A stretch of DNA of 32,453 nucleotides, taken from positions 1 through 32,453 of the forward strand of contig NZ_JAFNAW010000040.1 of NCBI RefSeq assembly GCF_017356265.1. Direction: 5' to 3'. Made by a program: the position numbers and the translations under genes. The notes below the pieces were generated by a model, which was not told the origin of the DNA, ran no database searches, and saw only the letters and a program-made list of their open reading frames with translations. This document shows, piece after piece, positions 1-9,690 of the stretch (the first letter of the stretch is position 1; every line of letters starts with the position of its first letter). This stretch comes from Paracoccus fontiphilus (GTDB taxonomy: Bacteria; Pseudomonadota; Alphaproteobacteria; Rhodobacterales; Rhodobacteraceae).

Positions 1-18
1 GATGTGTATAAGAGACAG
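1..18. other. Nextera transposon mosaic-end adapter remnant
   Basis: The first 18 bases equal the 3' part of the Tn5/Nextera mosaic end used in sequencing libraries. Genomic sequence begins at about base 19. The adapter interrupts the reading frame of the minus-strand gene that runs off this edge, so the last six codons of that gene in this window are artificial. This is a library or assembly artefact and not a mobile element of the organism. Confidence 0.95.
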
Positions 19-422
19 GCCAGCATCAGCGCGGCGGGGCGGCCGTTGGCGGCGGCGTCGGACAGCGCGGCCTCGGCACGGGTCAGGCGGGCGGGCCAAT
101 CGGGGGCCGCGGCCCATCCGGCGTCCAGCACCACCAGCAGGGGACCGGACTGGCCGGTCGGGACCACCGGCTTCCAGCTTGGCCCGGCAAAGGCCAGGAT
201 CATCCCGGCCACCGTAGCCAGCCGCAGCAACAGCAGCCACCACGGCGTGCGCCGGGCGACCGGCACCTTGTCGATCAGCCCGCGCAGCAGGGCGACGCCG
301 GGAAAGGCGACCTGCCGGGGCGCGGGCGGCATGGCGCGCAGGATCACCCACAGCACCGGCAGCGCGATCAGCGCCGTCAGCACCCAGGGGGCCGCGAAGC
401 CTATGGGGCCCAGCATCAGCAT
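1..422 (-). CDS. DUF4159/BatA-like membrane protein, N-terminal part only
   Basis: The frame starts with ATG at 422, sharing one base with the stop of the DUF58 gene (TGATG), and stays open to the window edge. About 134 genuine residues are visible before the adapter. They show a hydrophobic segment near residues 8-28 (after GPIGFAAPWVLTAL), a basic loop with the pattern PPAPRQVAFPG, and a second hydrophobic segment near residues 62-82 (WWLLLLRLATVAGM). This two-span N-terminus is that of the aerotolerance-regulator/BatA family. In Rhodobacterales the gene after DUF58 usually encodes a long protein with this N-terminus and a DUF4159 domain; that domain lies outside the window, so the full-length name is inferred from order. 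It probably works in the membrane with the MoxR ATPase as a chaperone or maturation system. A second in-frame ATG lies at 416. Confidence 0.75.
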   Translation of the reverse strand, partial: MLMLGPIGFAAPWVLTALIALPVLWVILRAMPPAPRQVAFPGVALLRGLIDKVPVARRTPWWLLLLRLATVAGMILAFAGPSWKPVVPTGQSGPLLVVLDAGWAAAPDWPARLTRAEAALSDAAANGRPAALMLACLLYT

Positions 423-1306
423 CAGCCCGCAAGCACCTGATAAAGCCAGGTCAAGGCCATGGCGGGGGGCAGGCCGGTCGTGTGATGGCCGAAATGCCAG
501 CCTGCCCCCTCGGCCCGGCGGCGCAGCCAGTCGCGGCGTTCCGCCAGCCGCGCCAGATAGGCATCCCGCAAGCCCCCCGCATCGCGGCTGTCATGGCGCA
601 TGGCGCCCGACAGGGACCGGAACAGGACCGCGCCGGACCAGGGAAACACCTCCTCGTCGGGGTCCAGCACCTGCATCAGGACGCCGGTGACGCCCAGGCC
701 GGACGCGCGGGCCAGCAGCGCATCGACCCAGGCCGGGTCGCCCAGGAAATCGGACAGGATCACCAGCCGCTGGTTCGGGCGCAGCACGTCGAGGGGCGGC
801 GCGTCGTCGTCGCCAGCCTGCAGGCGCCCTGCGGCGATCTGTTCCGCCAGCCGTTCGGCCTGCACCCGGCCCGCGCGGGCGGGCTGGCCCAGCAGGCCCA
901 CCTTCTCGCCGCCGCGCAGCAGGACCATCGCCAGCGCCAGTGCCAGCAGATGCGCCCGGTCCGCCTTGGTCGGGCGGTCCGGGGCGCCCGCATACCCCAT
1001 CCCCTGCCCGGCCGAAACCCAAAGCGCCACGGCCTGCGCCGTCTGCGCCTCTCGGTCGCGGACGAACTGCGCGTCCGACCGGGCGGACCGGCGCCAGTCG
1101 ATGGCGCGGGCGCTGTCGCCCTGGCTGGCGGGGCGGTATTGCCAGAAATCCTCGCCCGGTCCGCCGCGCCGAAGGCCATGCGCGCCGGGGGCGACCATCG
1201 CCGCCAGGCGTTCGGCCGACAGGATCAGCGCGGGCAGGTGGGCGCTTGCCGCTTGCGCGCCCGAGCGGAGATTGGCGGCGCGACGCTCGGCGGGGTTGGC
1301 GCTCAT
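422..1306 (-). CDS. DUF58 domain-containing protein
   Basis: A 294-residue protein. The DUF58 signature lies at residues 49-90: a GEDFWQYRPASQGDSARAID stretch followed by WRRSAR and FVRDREAQTAQ. It is followed by a von-Willebrand-A-like fold with the segment LVILSDFLG. No signal peptide is evident. The start codon overlaps the stop of moxR by four bases (ATGA), and the stop overlaps the start of the next membrane gene by one base, so the three genes are translationally coupled. DUF58 proteins are regularly paired with MoxR AAA+ ATPases, where they are thought to be the substrate-binding or metal-binding partner. The exact role is not known for this family. The family call is secure. Confidence 0.9.
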   Translation of the reverse strand: MSANPAERRAANLRSGAQAASAHLPALILSAERLAAMVAPGAHGLRRGGPGEDFWQYRPASQGDSARAIDWRRSARSDAQFVRDREAQTAQAVALWVSAGQGMGYAGAPDRPTKADRAHLLALALAMVLLRGGEKVGLLGQPARAGRVQAERLAEQIAAGRLQAGDDDAPPLDVLRPNQRLVILSDFLGDPAWVDALLARASGLGVTGVLMQVLDPDEEVFPWSGAVLFRSLSGAMRHDSRDAGGLRDAYLARLAERRDWLRRRAEGAGWHFGHHTTGLPPAMALTWLYQVLAG

Positions 1307-2310
1307 GCGGCGCGACGGGTGCCGAGGCGGTCGTCCAGAAGCCGAACGATCACGCCGTCCACGGTTTCGCCCCGCGCGCGGGCGGCGAAGGACAGCGCCA
1401 TGCGATGGCGCAGGACAGGGGCGGCCATCGCCTCGACATCCTCCAGCGTGGGGGCGAAGCGGCCGTTCAGCACGGCGCGGGCGCGCGTGACCAGCATCAG
1501 GGCCTGAGCCGCGCGCGGCCCCGGCCCCCAGACCAGCGTATCGCCCAGGAAGCCCGCCTGCTCGGCCGCGCCGGGACGGCAGGCGCGGACCAGATCCAGG
1601 ATCGATTCCACCACCGCCTCGCCCACCGGCATCTGGCGGATCAGGCGCTGCGCGGCAATCAGGCTGTCAGCGTCGAAGGCCGCATGGGCGCGCGCGTCCT
1701 CGACCCCGGTGGTGGCCAGCAGGATCGCGCGTTCGGTGTCGCGGTCGGGGTAATCCACGTCGATCTGCAGCAGGAAGCGGTCAAGCTGCGCCTCGGGCAG
1801 CGGATAGGTGCCTTCCTGCTCAATGGGGTTCTGGGTCGCCAGGACGTGGAACGGTCGGCCCAGCGGGCGATGCTGGCCGCTGATCGTGACCTCGCGTTCC
1901 TGCATCGCCTGCAGCAGCGCGGACTGGGTGCGGGGGGACGCGCGGTTGATCTCGTCCGCCATCAGAAGCTGGGTGAAGACCGGCCCCTCGATGAAGCGGA
2001 AGGCGCGGCTGCCGTCGGGCAGGACGTCCAGCACCTCGGACCCCAGGATGTCGGCGGGCATCAGGTCGGGGGTGAACTGGATCCGCTGGCTGTCCAGCCC
2101 CAGGACCGTGGACAGGGTATCGACCAGCATGGTCTTGCCAAGGCCGGGCTGGCCCACCAGCAGCGCGTGGCCGCCCGACAGGATCGCGGCCAGGACCTGC
2201 TCCACGACCTCGTGCTGGCCCACGAAGCGGCGCTCGATGCTGGTGCGGGCATCGCCAAGGGCCTGCGCAAGCTGTTCGACCTGACTGACCAGAATCTCAT
2301 CCGAAGCCAT
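1303..2310 (-). CDS. MoxR-family AAA+ ATPase
   Basis: 335 residues from the ATG at 2310, preceded by the purine-rich stretch GAAGGGG. An upstream extension to 2520 is possible in frame, but it has no family resemblance and would cover the start of the divergent gene. Walker A is GQPGLGKT at residues 53-60 and Walker B is LLMADEIN at 115-122. A sensor-1 region (TQNPIEQEGTYPLPEAQLDRF, in part) follows at about residue 165. MoxR ATPases act as chaperone-like maturation factors for periplasmic or membrane complexes; in Paracoccus the name giver acts on methanol dehydrogenase, though several paralogues exist and this copy sits with DUF58/DUF4159 rather than with mox structural genes. It is the first gene of the minus-strand operon and is divergent from the DUF1285 gene. 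Confidence 0.92.
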   Translation of the reverse strand: MASDEILVSQVEQLAQALGDARTSIERRFVGQHEVVEQVLAAILSGGHALLVGQPGLGKTMLVDTLSTVLGLDSQRIQFTPDLMPADILGSEVLDVLPDGSRAFRFIEGPVFTQLLMADEINRASPRTQSALLQAMQEREVTISGQHRPLGRPFHVLATQNPIEQEGTYPLPEAQLDRFLLQIDVDYPDRDTERAILLATTGVEDARAHAAFDADSLIAAQRLIRQMPVGEAVVESILDLVRACRPGAAEQAGFLGDTLVWGPGPRAAQALMLVTRARAVLNGRFAPTLEDVEAMAAPVLRHRMALSFAARARGETVDGVIVRLLDDRLGTRRAA

Positions 2311-2374
2311 GACAATGCCCCTTCGCTGCTCTAAACCGGACCATAAGAGGATATGCGAAAGGCGACTACAGGGA

Positions 2375-2917
2375 ATGGCAGATCGCGGTGACAAAGCTGT
2401 GAGCGCCGAGGGCATTGCCGCCGCGGCCAGCAAGGCTGCCAAGGGCGGGCCGGCGCCGGTGCATCTGTGGAACCCGCCCTTCTGCGGCGACCTGGACATG
2501 GAAATCCGCGCCGACGGCACCTGGTTCTATCAGGGAACGCCCATCGGGCGCCCCGCCATGGTGCGGCTGTTTTCCACCATCCTCAAGCGCGAGGGCGACC
2601 GCTTCTTCCTGGTCACGCCGGTCGAGAAGGTCGGCATCCGCGTGGTGGACGCGCCTTTCATTGCCGTCGATGCGGACATCCGGACCGACAGCGTGACCTT
2701 TATCACCAATGTCGGCGACCAGGTCACGGCGGGTCCGGACAGCCCCATTATCCTTCGCGGCGACGCGGACGAGCCGCGCCCCTATGTCCATGTCAGGGCC
2801 GGGCTGGAAGCCCTGATCGACCGCAAGACCTTCTACCGCCTTGCCGCCGCCGCGACCGAGGATGCGGGCCGCGCCGGCATCAGATCGGGCGGCGTCTTCT
2901 TTCCGTTGGAGCCCTGA
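2375..2917 (+). CDS. DUF1285 domain-containing protein
   Basis: 180 residues from the ATG at 2375, which has an AGGG stretch just upstream. The frame extends up to an ATG at 2309, but that one overlaps the divergent moxR start and adds an unconserved basic tail. The core matches DUF1285: the motif NPPFCGDLDMEIRADGTWFY, then GTPIGRPAMVRLFSTILKRE, and DADIRTDSVTFITNVGDQV. The family is widespread in Proteobacteria, is predicted cytosolic and has no established reaction. The stop shares a base with the following isomerase-like start (TGATG), so the two genes are translationally coupled. Confidence 0.88.
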   Translation: MADRGDKAVSAEGIAAAASKAAKGGPAPVHLWNPPFCGDLDMEIRADGTWFYQGTPIGRPAMVRLFSTILKREGDRFFLVTPVEKVGIRVVDAPFIAVDADIRTDSVTFITNVGDQVTAGPDSPIILRGDADEPRPYVHVRAGLEALIDRKTFYRLAAAATEDAGRAGIRSGGVFFPLEP

Positions 2918-3672
2918 TGCCTCGCTTTGCAGCCAACCTGACGATGCTGTTCACCGAACTGCCGATGCTGGAGCGATTCGCTGCCGCCGCCGAGGCAGGC
3001 TTCGAGGGCATCGAGATCCTGTTCCCCTACGACATCGCCGCGCGCGACCTGTCCCGGGCGGCCATCTCGGCCGGGCTTGATTTCGTGCTGATGAACGCCC
3101 CGCCGCCGAACTGGGCAGGCGGCCCGCGCGGCTTCGCCGCCGAGCCGGGCCGCGAGGACCGCTTCCGCAGCGACTTCGACCGGGCCGTCCGCTTTGCCGA
3201 GGCCTTGCGGGCGCGCCATATCCACATCATGGCGGGCTATGCCCAGGGCGACGAGGCGCGCGAAACCTTCACCCGGAACCTGTCCTGGGCAGCCGAGCGC
3301 GCGCCCCATGTCAGCCTGACCATCGAGCCGCTGAACCCCGCGGACCAGCCCGGCTATTTCCTGGCCGATTTCGACCTTGCGGCCGACTTGATCGCCGAGG
3401 TGGGCGCGCCGAATCTGGGGCTGCAATTCGACACCTATCATGCGCAGCTGATCACCGGGGACGCCATGGCCGCGTGGCGCAGGCACGCGGGGATCACCCG
3501 CCACATCCAGATCGCGGGCTTGCCGGGGCGGCACGAGCCTGCGGGCGGGATGATCGACTATCCGGGCTTTTTCGCCGCGCTGGACCGGTCGGGATACAAG
3601 GGATGGGTCAGCGCGGAATACAATCCCGCCTCGCTGACGACGCAGGGACTCGGCTGGTTGCCCCGCCCCTGA
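2917..3672 (+). CDS. hyi: hydroxypyruvate isomerase-like TIM-barrel protein
   Basis: 251 residues, cytosolic, of the xylose-isomerase-like TIM-barrel (AP-endonuclease 2) superfamily. The N-terminus PRFAANLTMLFTELPMLERF and the segment FEGIEILFPYD are characteristic of Hyi/OtnI enzymes, which interconvert hydroxypyruvate and tartronate semialdehyde or related keto-sugars. The two glutamates expected in the active site are seen in TIEPLN (near residue 143) and SAEYNP (near 240), with metal-site histidines in FDTYHAQ and TRHIQIA. It starts on the ATG overlapping the DUF1285 stop. The neighbours give no glyoxylate-pathway context, so the substrate is uncertain; 2-oxo-tetronate isomerase (OtnI) is an alternative name. 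Confidence 0.85.
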   Translation: MPRFAANLTMLFTELPMLERFAAAAEAGFEGIEILFPYDIAARDLSRAAISAGLDFVLMNAPPPNWAGGPRGFAAEPGREDRFRSDFDRAVRFAEALRARHIHIMAGYAQGDEARETFTRNLSWAAERAPHVSLTIEPLNPADQPGYFLADFDLAADLIAEVGAPNLGLQFDTYHAQLITGDAMAAWRRHAGITRHIQIAGLPGRHEPAGGMIDYPGFFAALDRSGYKGWVSAEYNPASLTTQGLGWLPRP

Positions 3673-3693
3673 TCCGGGAAGACGTGAACGGTG

Positions 3694-3718
3694 GGAACCA
3701 TAAGCAGATCAAATTGTT
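3694..3718 (+). promoter_or_regulatory. possible ECF (EcfG-like) stress promoter
   Basis: GGAAC at 3694-3698 is followed, after 16 bases, by TGTT at 3715-3718. The alphaproteobacterial general-stress sigma factor EcfG recognises GGAAC, 16-17 bases, CGTT, so this differs at one position. It lies about 80 bases before the start of a 24-residue membrane peptide. A perfect 6-base dyad (TCCCGT, one base, ACGGGA; 3729-3741) sits just downstream. Many Rhodobacterales lack EcfG, so the match may be chance. Confidence 0.35.
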
Positions 3719-3802
3719 GAACGGACAATCCCGTCACGGGACACCGGACAGGCGGCGCCTTCCCGGATAGGCACGTGGCAGTCAACAGCAAGGAGCGTTG
3801 CC

Positions 3803-3877
3803 ATGAACTCGATCATCTACATCGTCGGCCTGGTCGTCATCGTCCTGTTCATCCTGTCCTTCCTGGGACTGCGCTGA
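3803..3877 (+). CDS. 24-residue single-span membrane peptide
   Basis: The reading frame ATG 3803 to TGA 3877 encodes 24 residues: MNSIIYIVGLVVIVLFILSF followed by LGLR. Almost the whole peptide is one hydrophobic segment with a C-terminal arginine. A strong Shine-Dalgarno (AAGGAG, 3790-3795) sits 7 bases before the start, which is the best argument that it is translated. I recall near-identical tiny hypothetical proteins in other alphaproteobacteria, but this needs a search. No function is known; single-span peptides of this kind often bind and modulate larger membrane proteins. It stands alone between hyi and typA. Confidence 0.7.
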   Translation: MNSIIYIVGLVVIVLFILSFLGLR

Positions 3878-3886
3878 GGCCGATCG

Positions 3887-3916
3887 GCGGCGCCTGCCCG
3901 GACGGCACGGCGCCGC
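3887..3916 (+). terminator. hairpin after the 24-residue gene
   Basis: GCGGCGCC at 3887-3894 pairs with GGCGCCGC at 3909-3916, with a possible inner GCC/GGC helix in the loop. There is no immediate T-run; the first short T-run is about 15 bases later. It could end transcription of the small gene before typA, but it is not a canonical intrinsic terminator. Confidence 0.3.
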
Positions 3917-3979
3917 GATTGCATCTGGCCTTTTCGGCGACTTTTCTGTAGGGCGACCGCGAATTGAAAAGGGTCGCTC

Positions 3980-5800
<1,821 letters not shown>

Positions 5801-5998
5801 TCGCCTTCCCCAGGGTCAACCTGTCGATTTAGCGAAGTTCGCCGCCATCCCGGGGCGTGCTAGGCTGGTCGGATCAAACCCATGCCGGGATGGTTGGCGG
5901 ATGCAGGTGTTGACGGGACCTTCAGGCGTTCCGGTTCCCCCATGCAAGGCGACGCGACCGCTCGCATGGGACGGAACCACATCGACAGGTAAGGGTTC

Positions 5999-6724
5999 AT
6001 GTTTCGGGGAGAACGATCGGCTTCGGGCCGACCCGTTTCCCTCGTCATGAACGCCGTCAGGCAGGAACGCAGGGTGAGCAAGCACGACGACATCATGAGA
6101 GGGCTTGGCCTGCACGGTCAGGCCGTCCTTGCGACCATCGAGATGATGGTGGATCTGGGCAAGCGCGATCCGGATCTGGACCATGTCGCCGAACGCATCG
6201 GAATACCCGCTGACGATCTGCGCCGGATCTTCCCGGACAACCACAGTCTTCTGGTCGCGGTTGCCGAACAGGCCCTGATGCGGCTGATGGATTCCTGCAC
6301 CAAGGCCATCGTCAGGATCAACCCCGACGATGCCGTCGCCCAGTTCCTGGCGCTTGGCAATGCCTATGTCCGCTGGGCGGCCGAACACCGGATGCAGTTC
6401 CGGCTGATCACCGGCCACCCGTCGCTGGACGTGATGCACATCCCCGAATTGCGCCGCTATCTGGATTCGGTCGTGGATCTCATGACGCGGATGCTGGAGC
6501 GGGCGCGGGATGCCGGCCGCCTGCGCGACGACGAGAACATCGCAATGATCGTGCTGTCCTCTCAGACCTTCGCCTATGGGCTGGCACGGATGGTTGTCGA
6601 TGGCAGGCTGGAGGGGTGGTTCCCCTCCAAGGACCCGCTCGAGGCCGCCGAACTGGCAATGGCGGATTTCGTGCAGCGGTTTGCGCGGGCCGCCACGAAG
6701 CGCCAGTCCCTGGGCGGGCGATAG
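5999..6724 (+). CDS. TetR/AcrR-family transcriptional regulator
   Basis: Up to 241 residues. The helix-turn-helix region lies near residues 42-75, where DLDHVAERIGIPADDLRRIF is followed by a histidine/leucine-rich recognition segment (PDNHSLLVAVAEQAL). The C-terminal half resembles the TetR_C_13/WHG ligand domain (YVRWAAEHRMQFRLI). The ATG at 5999 has AAGGG five bases upstream. Starts at 6047 (ATG) or 6074 (GTG, behind an AGG) would remove 16 or 25 unconserved residues, so the N-terminus is uncertain. The gene stands alone and its target cannot be read from the sequence; the nearest genes are typA and ahcY, neither divergent from it. Confidence 0.85.
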   Translation: MFRGERSASGRPVSLVMNAVRQERRVSKHDDIMRGLGLHGQAVLATIEMMVDLGKRDPDLDHVAERIGIPADDLRRIFPDNHSLLVAVAEQALMRLMDSCTKAIVRINPDDAVAQFLALGNAYVRWAAEHRMQFRLITGHPSLDVMHIPELRRYLDSVVDLMTRMLERARDAGRLRDDENIAMIVLSSQTFAYGLARMVVDGRLEGWFPSKDPLEAAELAMADFVQRFARAATKRQSLGGR

Positions 6725-7057
6725 GGTCGCGTCGGGATCGGGGCCGCATTTTTAGCCATGCTTATTCAAGTTCAATGACGCGGCAGGACTGATCCCCGCA
6801 TCCTCTTAATCGAATTTTGACACTGGTCTGGCAACCTTTCGCTTGCCGATGGTCATCGGCGACCATCGATGCGAGGGCTTGTCGCAGGAAAGGAAGGCGG
6901 TCAGCGCACTGCCGCCTTCCGGGCTGCGGCGGATCTGGGGTTCCGCCGCAGCCACCTTGCCCGTGACGGGGCATGGGTCATGCGGCCGGCCCTTTTCGCT
7001 TTCGATTACAGCATCCATCGGCTATCCGATGAGGGAAACAGAAGCGAAAGACGAGCC
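6725..7057 (+). other. 333-base hairpin-rich leader region of ahcY
   Basis: There is no credible gene here. A TTGACA at 6817-6822 could be a -35 element, with no clear -10. Downstream lie three strong hairpins between 6847 and 6953 (listed separately) and a small one, GCATG/CATGC, at 6971-6983. No SAM-II, SAM/SAH or SAH riboswitch core could be recognised. The spacing to the ahcY start leaves a leader of roughly 200 bases. Confidence 0.6.
6847..6953 (+). promoter_or_regulatory. three tandem hairpins, candidate structured RNA leader
   Basis: Hairpin 1: 6847-6854 pairs with 6861-6868 (8 bp, core GATGGTC/GACCATC, 6-base loop). Hairpin 2: GGAAGGCGG at 6892-6900 pairs with CCGCCTTCC at 6912-6920 (9 bp, plus an inner CAG/CTG helix). 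Hairpin 3: GGCTGCGGCGGA at 6922-6933 pairs with TCCGCCGCAGCC at 6942-6953 (12 bp, 8-base loop). All pairings are perfect and none has a T-run, so simple termination is unlikely. The position before ahcY-metK suggests a metabolite- or RNA-based control element, but it matches no family I can name. Confidence 0.5.
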
Positions 7058-8449
7058 GTGACCGATTACATCATTCGCGACATTGCCTTGGCCGATTTCG
7101 GCCGCAAGGAACTGGACATCGCCGAAACCGAAATGCCGGGCCTGATGGCGCTGCGGGCGGAATATGGCACGGCAAAGCCCCTGTCGGGCGCCCGGATCGC
7201 GGGCAGCCTGCACATGACGGTCCAGACCGCCGTGCTGATCGAGACGCTGACCGCGCTTGGCGCCGATGTCCGCTGGGCATCGTGCAACATCTACTCGACC
7301 CAGGACCACGCCGCCGCCGCCATCGCGGCATCCGGCGTGCCCGTCTTCGCCGTCAAGGGCGAGACGCTGGCCGAATACTGGGCCTATACCGACCGCATCT
7401 TCCAGTTCGCCGAGGGAACGGCGAACATGATCCTGGACGATGGCGGCGACGCGACCATGTATGTCCTTCTGGGCGCGCGGGTCGAGGCGGGCGAGACCGG
7501 CCTCATCGACGTGCCGACCAGCGAGGAGGAAGAGGCCCTGTTCGCCCAGATCCGCAGGCGTCTGGCCGAAACCCCCGGCTGGTTCGCCCGTCAGCGCGAC
7601 GCCATCAAGGGCGTTTCCGAGGAAACCACCACCGGCGTCCACCGCCTGTACGACCTGCACAAGAAGGGCCTTTTGCCCTTCCCCGCGATCAACGTGAACG
7701 ACAGCGTCACCAAATCGAAATTCGACAACAAGTACGGCTGCAAGGAATCGCTGGTGGACGGCATCCGTCGCGCCACCGACACGATGATGGCGGGCAAGGT
7801 CGCCGTCGTCTGCGGCTATGGCGACGTGGGCAAGGGCTCGGCCGCGTCCCTGCGCGGCGCGGGCGCGCGGGTGAAGGTCACGGAAGTCGATCCGATCTGC
7901 GCCCTGCAGGCCGCGATGGACGGGTTCGAGGTCGTGCTGCTGGAGGATGTGGCCGAAACCGCCGACATCTTCGTCACCACCACCGGCAACAAGGACGTCA
8001 TCCGCATCGAGCATATGCGCGCGATGAAGGACATGGCGATCGTCGGCAACATCGGCCATTTCGACAACGAGATCCAGGTCGCGGCGCTGCGCAACCACAA
8101 GTGGACCAACATCAAGGACCAGGTTGACATGATCGAGATGCCTTCGGGCAACCGCATCATCCTGCTGTCGCAAGGCCGCCTGCTGAACCTGGGCAACGCC
8201 ACGGGCCATCCGTCCTTCGTGATGTCGGCCAGCTTCACCAACCAGGTGCTGGCGCAGATCGAGTTGTGGACCAAGGGCGGGGAATATGCGCCGGGCGTCT
8301 ATATCCTGCCCAAGGCGCTGGACGAAAAGGTGGCGCGGCTGCATCTGGACAAGGTGGGCGCCAAGCTGACAGAATTGTCGCGCGAACAGGCCGACTACAT
8401 CGGCGTGACGCCCGAAGGTCCCTTCAAATCAGATCATTACCGGTATTGA
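7058..8449 (+). CDS. ahcY: adenosylhomocysteinase (SAH hydrolase)
   Basis: 463 residues from the GTG at 7058, which gives the N-terminus [20 protein letters not shown] found in the family; the frame is open upstream but unconserved. The enzyme splits S-adenosylhomocysteine into adenosine and homocysteine, clearing the product inhibitor of methyltransferases. Visible features are the substrate-domain segment [20 protein letters not shown], the NAD-binding motif GYGDVGKG at 253-260, and the conserved C-terminal end KSDHYRY, whose lysine and tyrosine reach the NAD of the neighbouring subunit. metK follows four bases after the stop, so the two are one operon covering both halves of the SAM cycle. 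The Shine-Dalgarno is weak (GACGAG), and the mRNA leader is highly structured. Confidence 0.97.
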   Translation: MTDYIIRDIALADFGRKELDIAETEMPGLMALRAEYGTAKPLSGARIAGSLHMTVQTAVLIETLTALGADVRWASCNIYSTQDHAAAAIAASGVPVFAVKGETLAEYWAYTDRIFQFAEGTANMILDDGGDATMYVLLGARVEAGETGLIDVPTSEEEEALFAQIRRRLAETPGWFARQRDAIKGVSEETTTGVHRLYDLHKKGLLPFPAINVNDSVTKSKFDNKYGCKESLVDGIRRATDTMMAGKVAVVCGYGDVGKGSAASLRGAGARVKVTEVDPICALQAAMDGFEVVLLEDVAETADIFVTTTGNKDVIRIEHMRAMKDMAIVGNIGHFDNEIQVAALRNHKWTNIKDQVDMIEMPSGNRIILLSQGRLLNLGNATGHPSFVMSASFTNQVLAQIELWTKGGEYAPGVYILPKALDEKVARLHLDKVGAKLTELSREQADYIGVTPEGPFKSDHYRY

Positions 8450-8453
8450 GTCC

Positions 8454-9629
8454 ATGGAATATTCCCTGTTCACGTCGGAGTCCGTTTCCGAGGGCCACCC
8501 CGACAAGATCGCCGACCAGATTTCGGACGCCATCCTCGACGCCATCCTGGCCGAGGACCCGCGCGCCCGCGTCGCCTGCGAGACCATGGTCAAGACCGGC
8601 GTCGCCATCATCTCGGGCGAGATCTCGACGAATGCCTGGGTCGATCTGGAATCGATCGTTCGCGGCGTCATCAACGACATCGGCTATACGTCGTCGGACG
8701 TCGGCTTCGACGGCTCGACCTGCTCGGTCATCAACATCATCGGCAAGCAGTCGCCCGAGATCAACCAGGGCGTCGACCGCGACAACCTTGAGGACCAAGG
8801 CGCGGGCGACCAGGGGCTGATGTTCGGCTATGCCTCGGACGAGACCGACGTGCTGATGCCCGCGCCGATCACCTATGCGCACCGGCTGGTGGAACGGCAA
8901 TCCAAGGTCCGCCGCGACGGCACGCTGAAATGGCTGCGCCCGGACGCGAAATCGCAGGTGACGCTGCGCTATGGCGCCGACGGCCGCCCCGAGGCGATCG
9001 ACGCGGTGGTGCTGTCCACGCAGCACAATCCGGAAATCACGCTGTCCGACCTGCGCGAAGCGGTGATTGAGGAGATCATCAAGCCTGTCCTGCCCGCCGA
9101 ATGGCTGTCGGACAACACCAAGTACTTCATCAACCCGACCGGCAAGTTCGTGATCGGCGGGCCGGTGGGCGATTGCGGGCTGACGGGCCGCAAGATCATC
9201 GTCGACAGCTATGGCGGCATGGCACGGCACGGCGGCGGGGCGTTTTCGGGCAAGGATCCCTCCAAGGTGGACCGTTCGGCGGCCTATGCGGGTCGCTGGG
9301 TCGCCAAGAACATCGTGGCCGCCGGCCTTGCCAGCCGGTGCGAGATCCAGGTGAGCTATGCCATCGGCGAGGCGCAGCCGACCTCGATTTCGCTGAACAC
9401 CTTCGGGACCGAGACGGTGGCCCATGACAGGATCGTGGCGGCGGTGCGCGAGGTCTTCGACCTGCGGCCCTTCGCGATCATCCGCGACCTGGACCTGCTG
9501 CACCCGATCTATCGCCCGACGGCCAGCTATGGCCATTTCGGGCGGCAGCCCTATCAGTTGAACCGGGGAACGGCGTTCAGCTGGGAAAAGACGGACCGGG
9601 CCGACGACCTGAAGGCGGCGCTGAGCTGA
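8454..9629 (+). CDS. metK: S-adenosylmethionine synthetase
   Basis: 391 residues. It forms SAM from methionine and ATP in the cytosol. The ATP motif HPDK is at 15-18, the conserved loop [12 protein letters not shown] near 118-129, and the phosphate-binding [19 protein letters not shown] in the C-terminal third; length and motifs are complete. It starts four bases after ahcY with no leader of its own. In other Rhodobacterales metK often carries a SAM/SAH riboswitch directly upstream. Here no room exists for one, so any SAM feedback must act through the ahcY leader or elsewhere. Confidence 0.97.
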   Translation: MEYSLFTSESVSEGHPDKIADQISDAILDAILAEDPRARVACETMVKTGVAIISGEISTNAWVDLESIVRGVINDIGYTSSDVGFDGSTCSVINIIGKQSPEINQGVDRDNLEDQGAGDQGLMFGYASDETDVLMPAPITYAHRLVERQSKVRRDGTLKWLRPDAKSQVTLRYGADGRPEAIDAVVLSTQHNPEITLSDLREAVIEEIIKPVLPAEWLSDNTKYFINPTGKFVIGGPVGDCGLTGRKIIVDSYGGMARHGGGAFSGKDPSKVDRSAAYAGRWVAKNIVAAGLASRCEIQVSYAIGEAQPTSISLNTFGTETVAHDRIVAAVREVFDLRPFAIIRDLDLLHPIYRPTASYGHFGRQPYQLNRGTAFSWEKTDRADDLKAALS

Positions 9630-9639
9630 ACCGGCGGAA

Positions 9640-9688
9640 GGGGGGCGCTGCCCCCCTGACCCCCCGGGATATTTGGACCAAGATGAAG
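9640..9688. repeat. G-run/C-run hairpin with ATATTT tail, likely dispersed intergenic element
   Basis: Six or seven G/C pairs (9640-9646 with 9650-9656) form a tight hairpin, followed by a second C-run with GGGATATTTGG and CCAAGATGAAG. From memory, this combination occurs many times between genes in Rhodobacteraceae genomes. It sits between convergent metK and the COQ10-like gene and can act as a terminator for either side. Only one copy is present in this window. Confidence 0.5.
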
Positions 9689-9690
9689 GA

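Noticed and set aside
5882..5992. 36-residue open frame between typA and the tetR gene
   Set aside because: No ribosome site, mixed composition and no similarity recognised; probably chance.
8445..8460. SAM/SAH riboswitch before metK
   Set aside because: Only four bases separate ahcY from metK, and neither that junction nor the ahcY leader shows the conserved pseudoknot core that I recall for this family.
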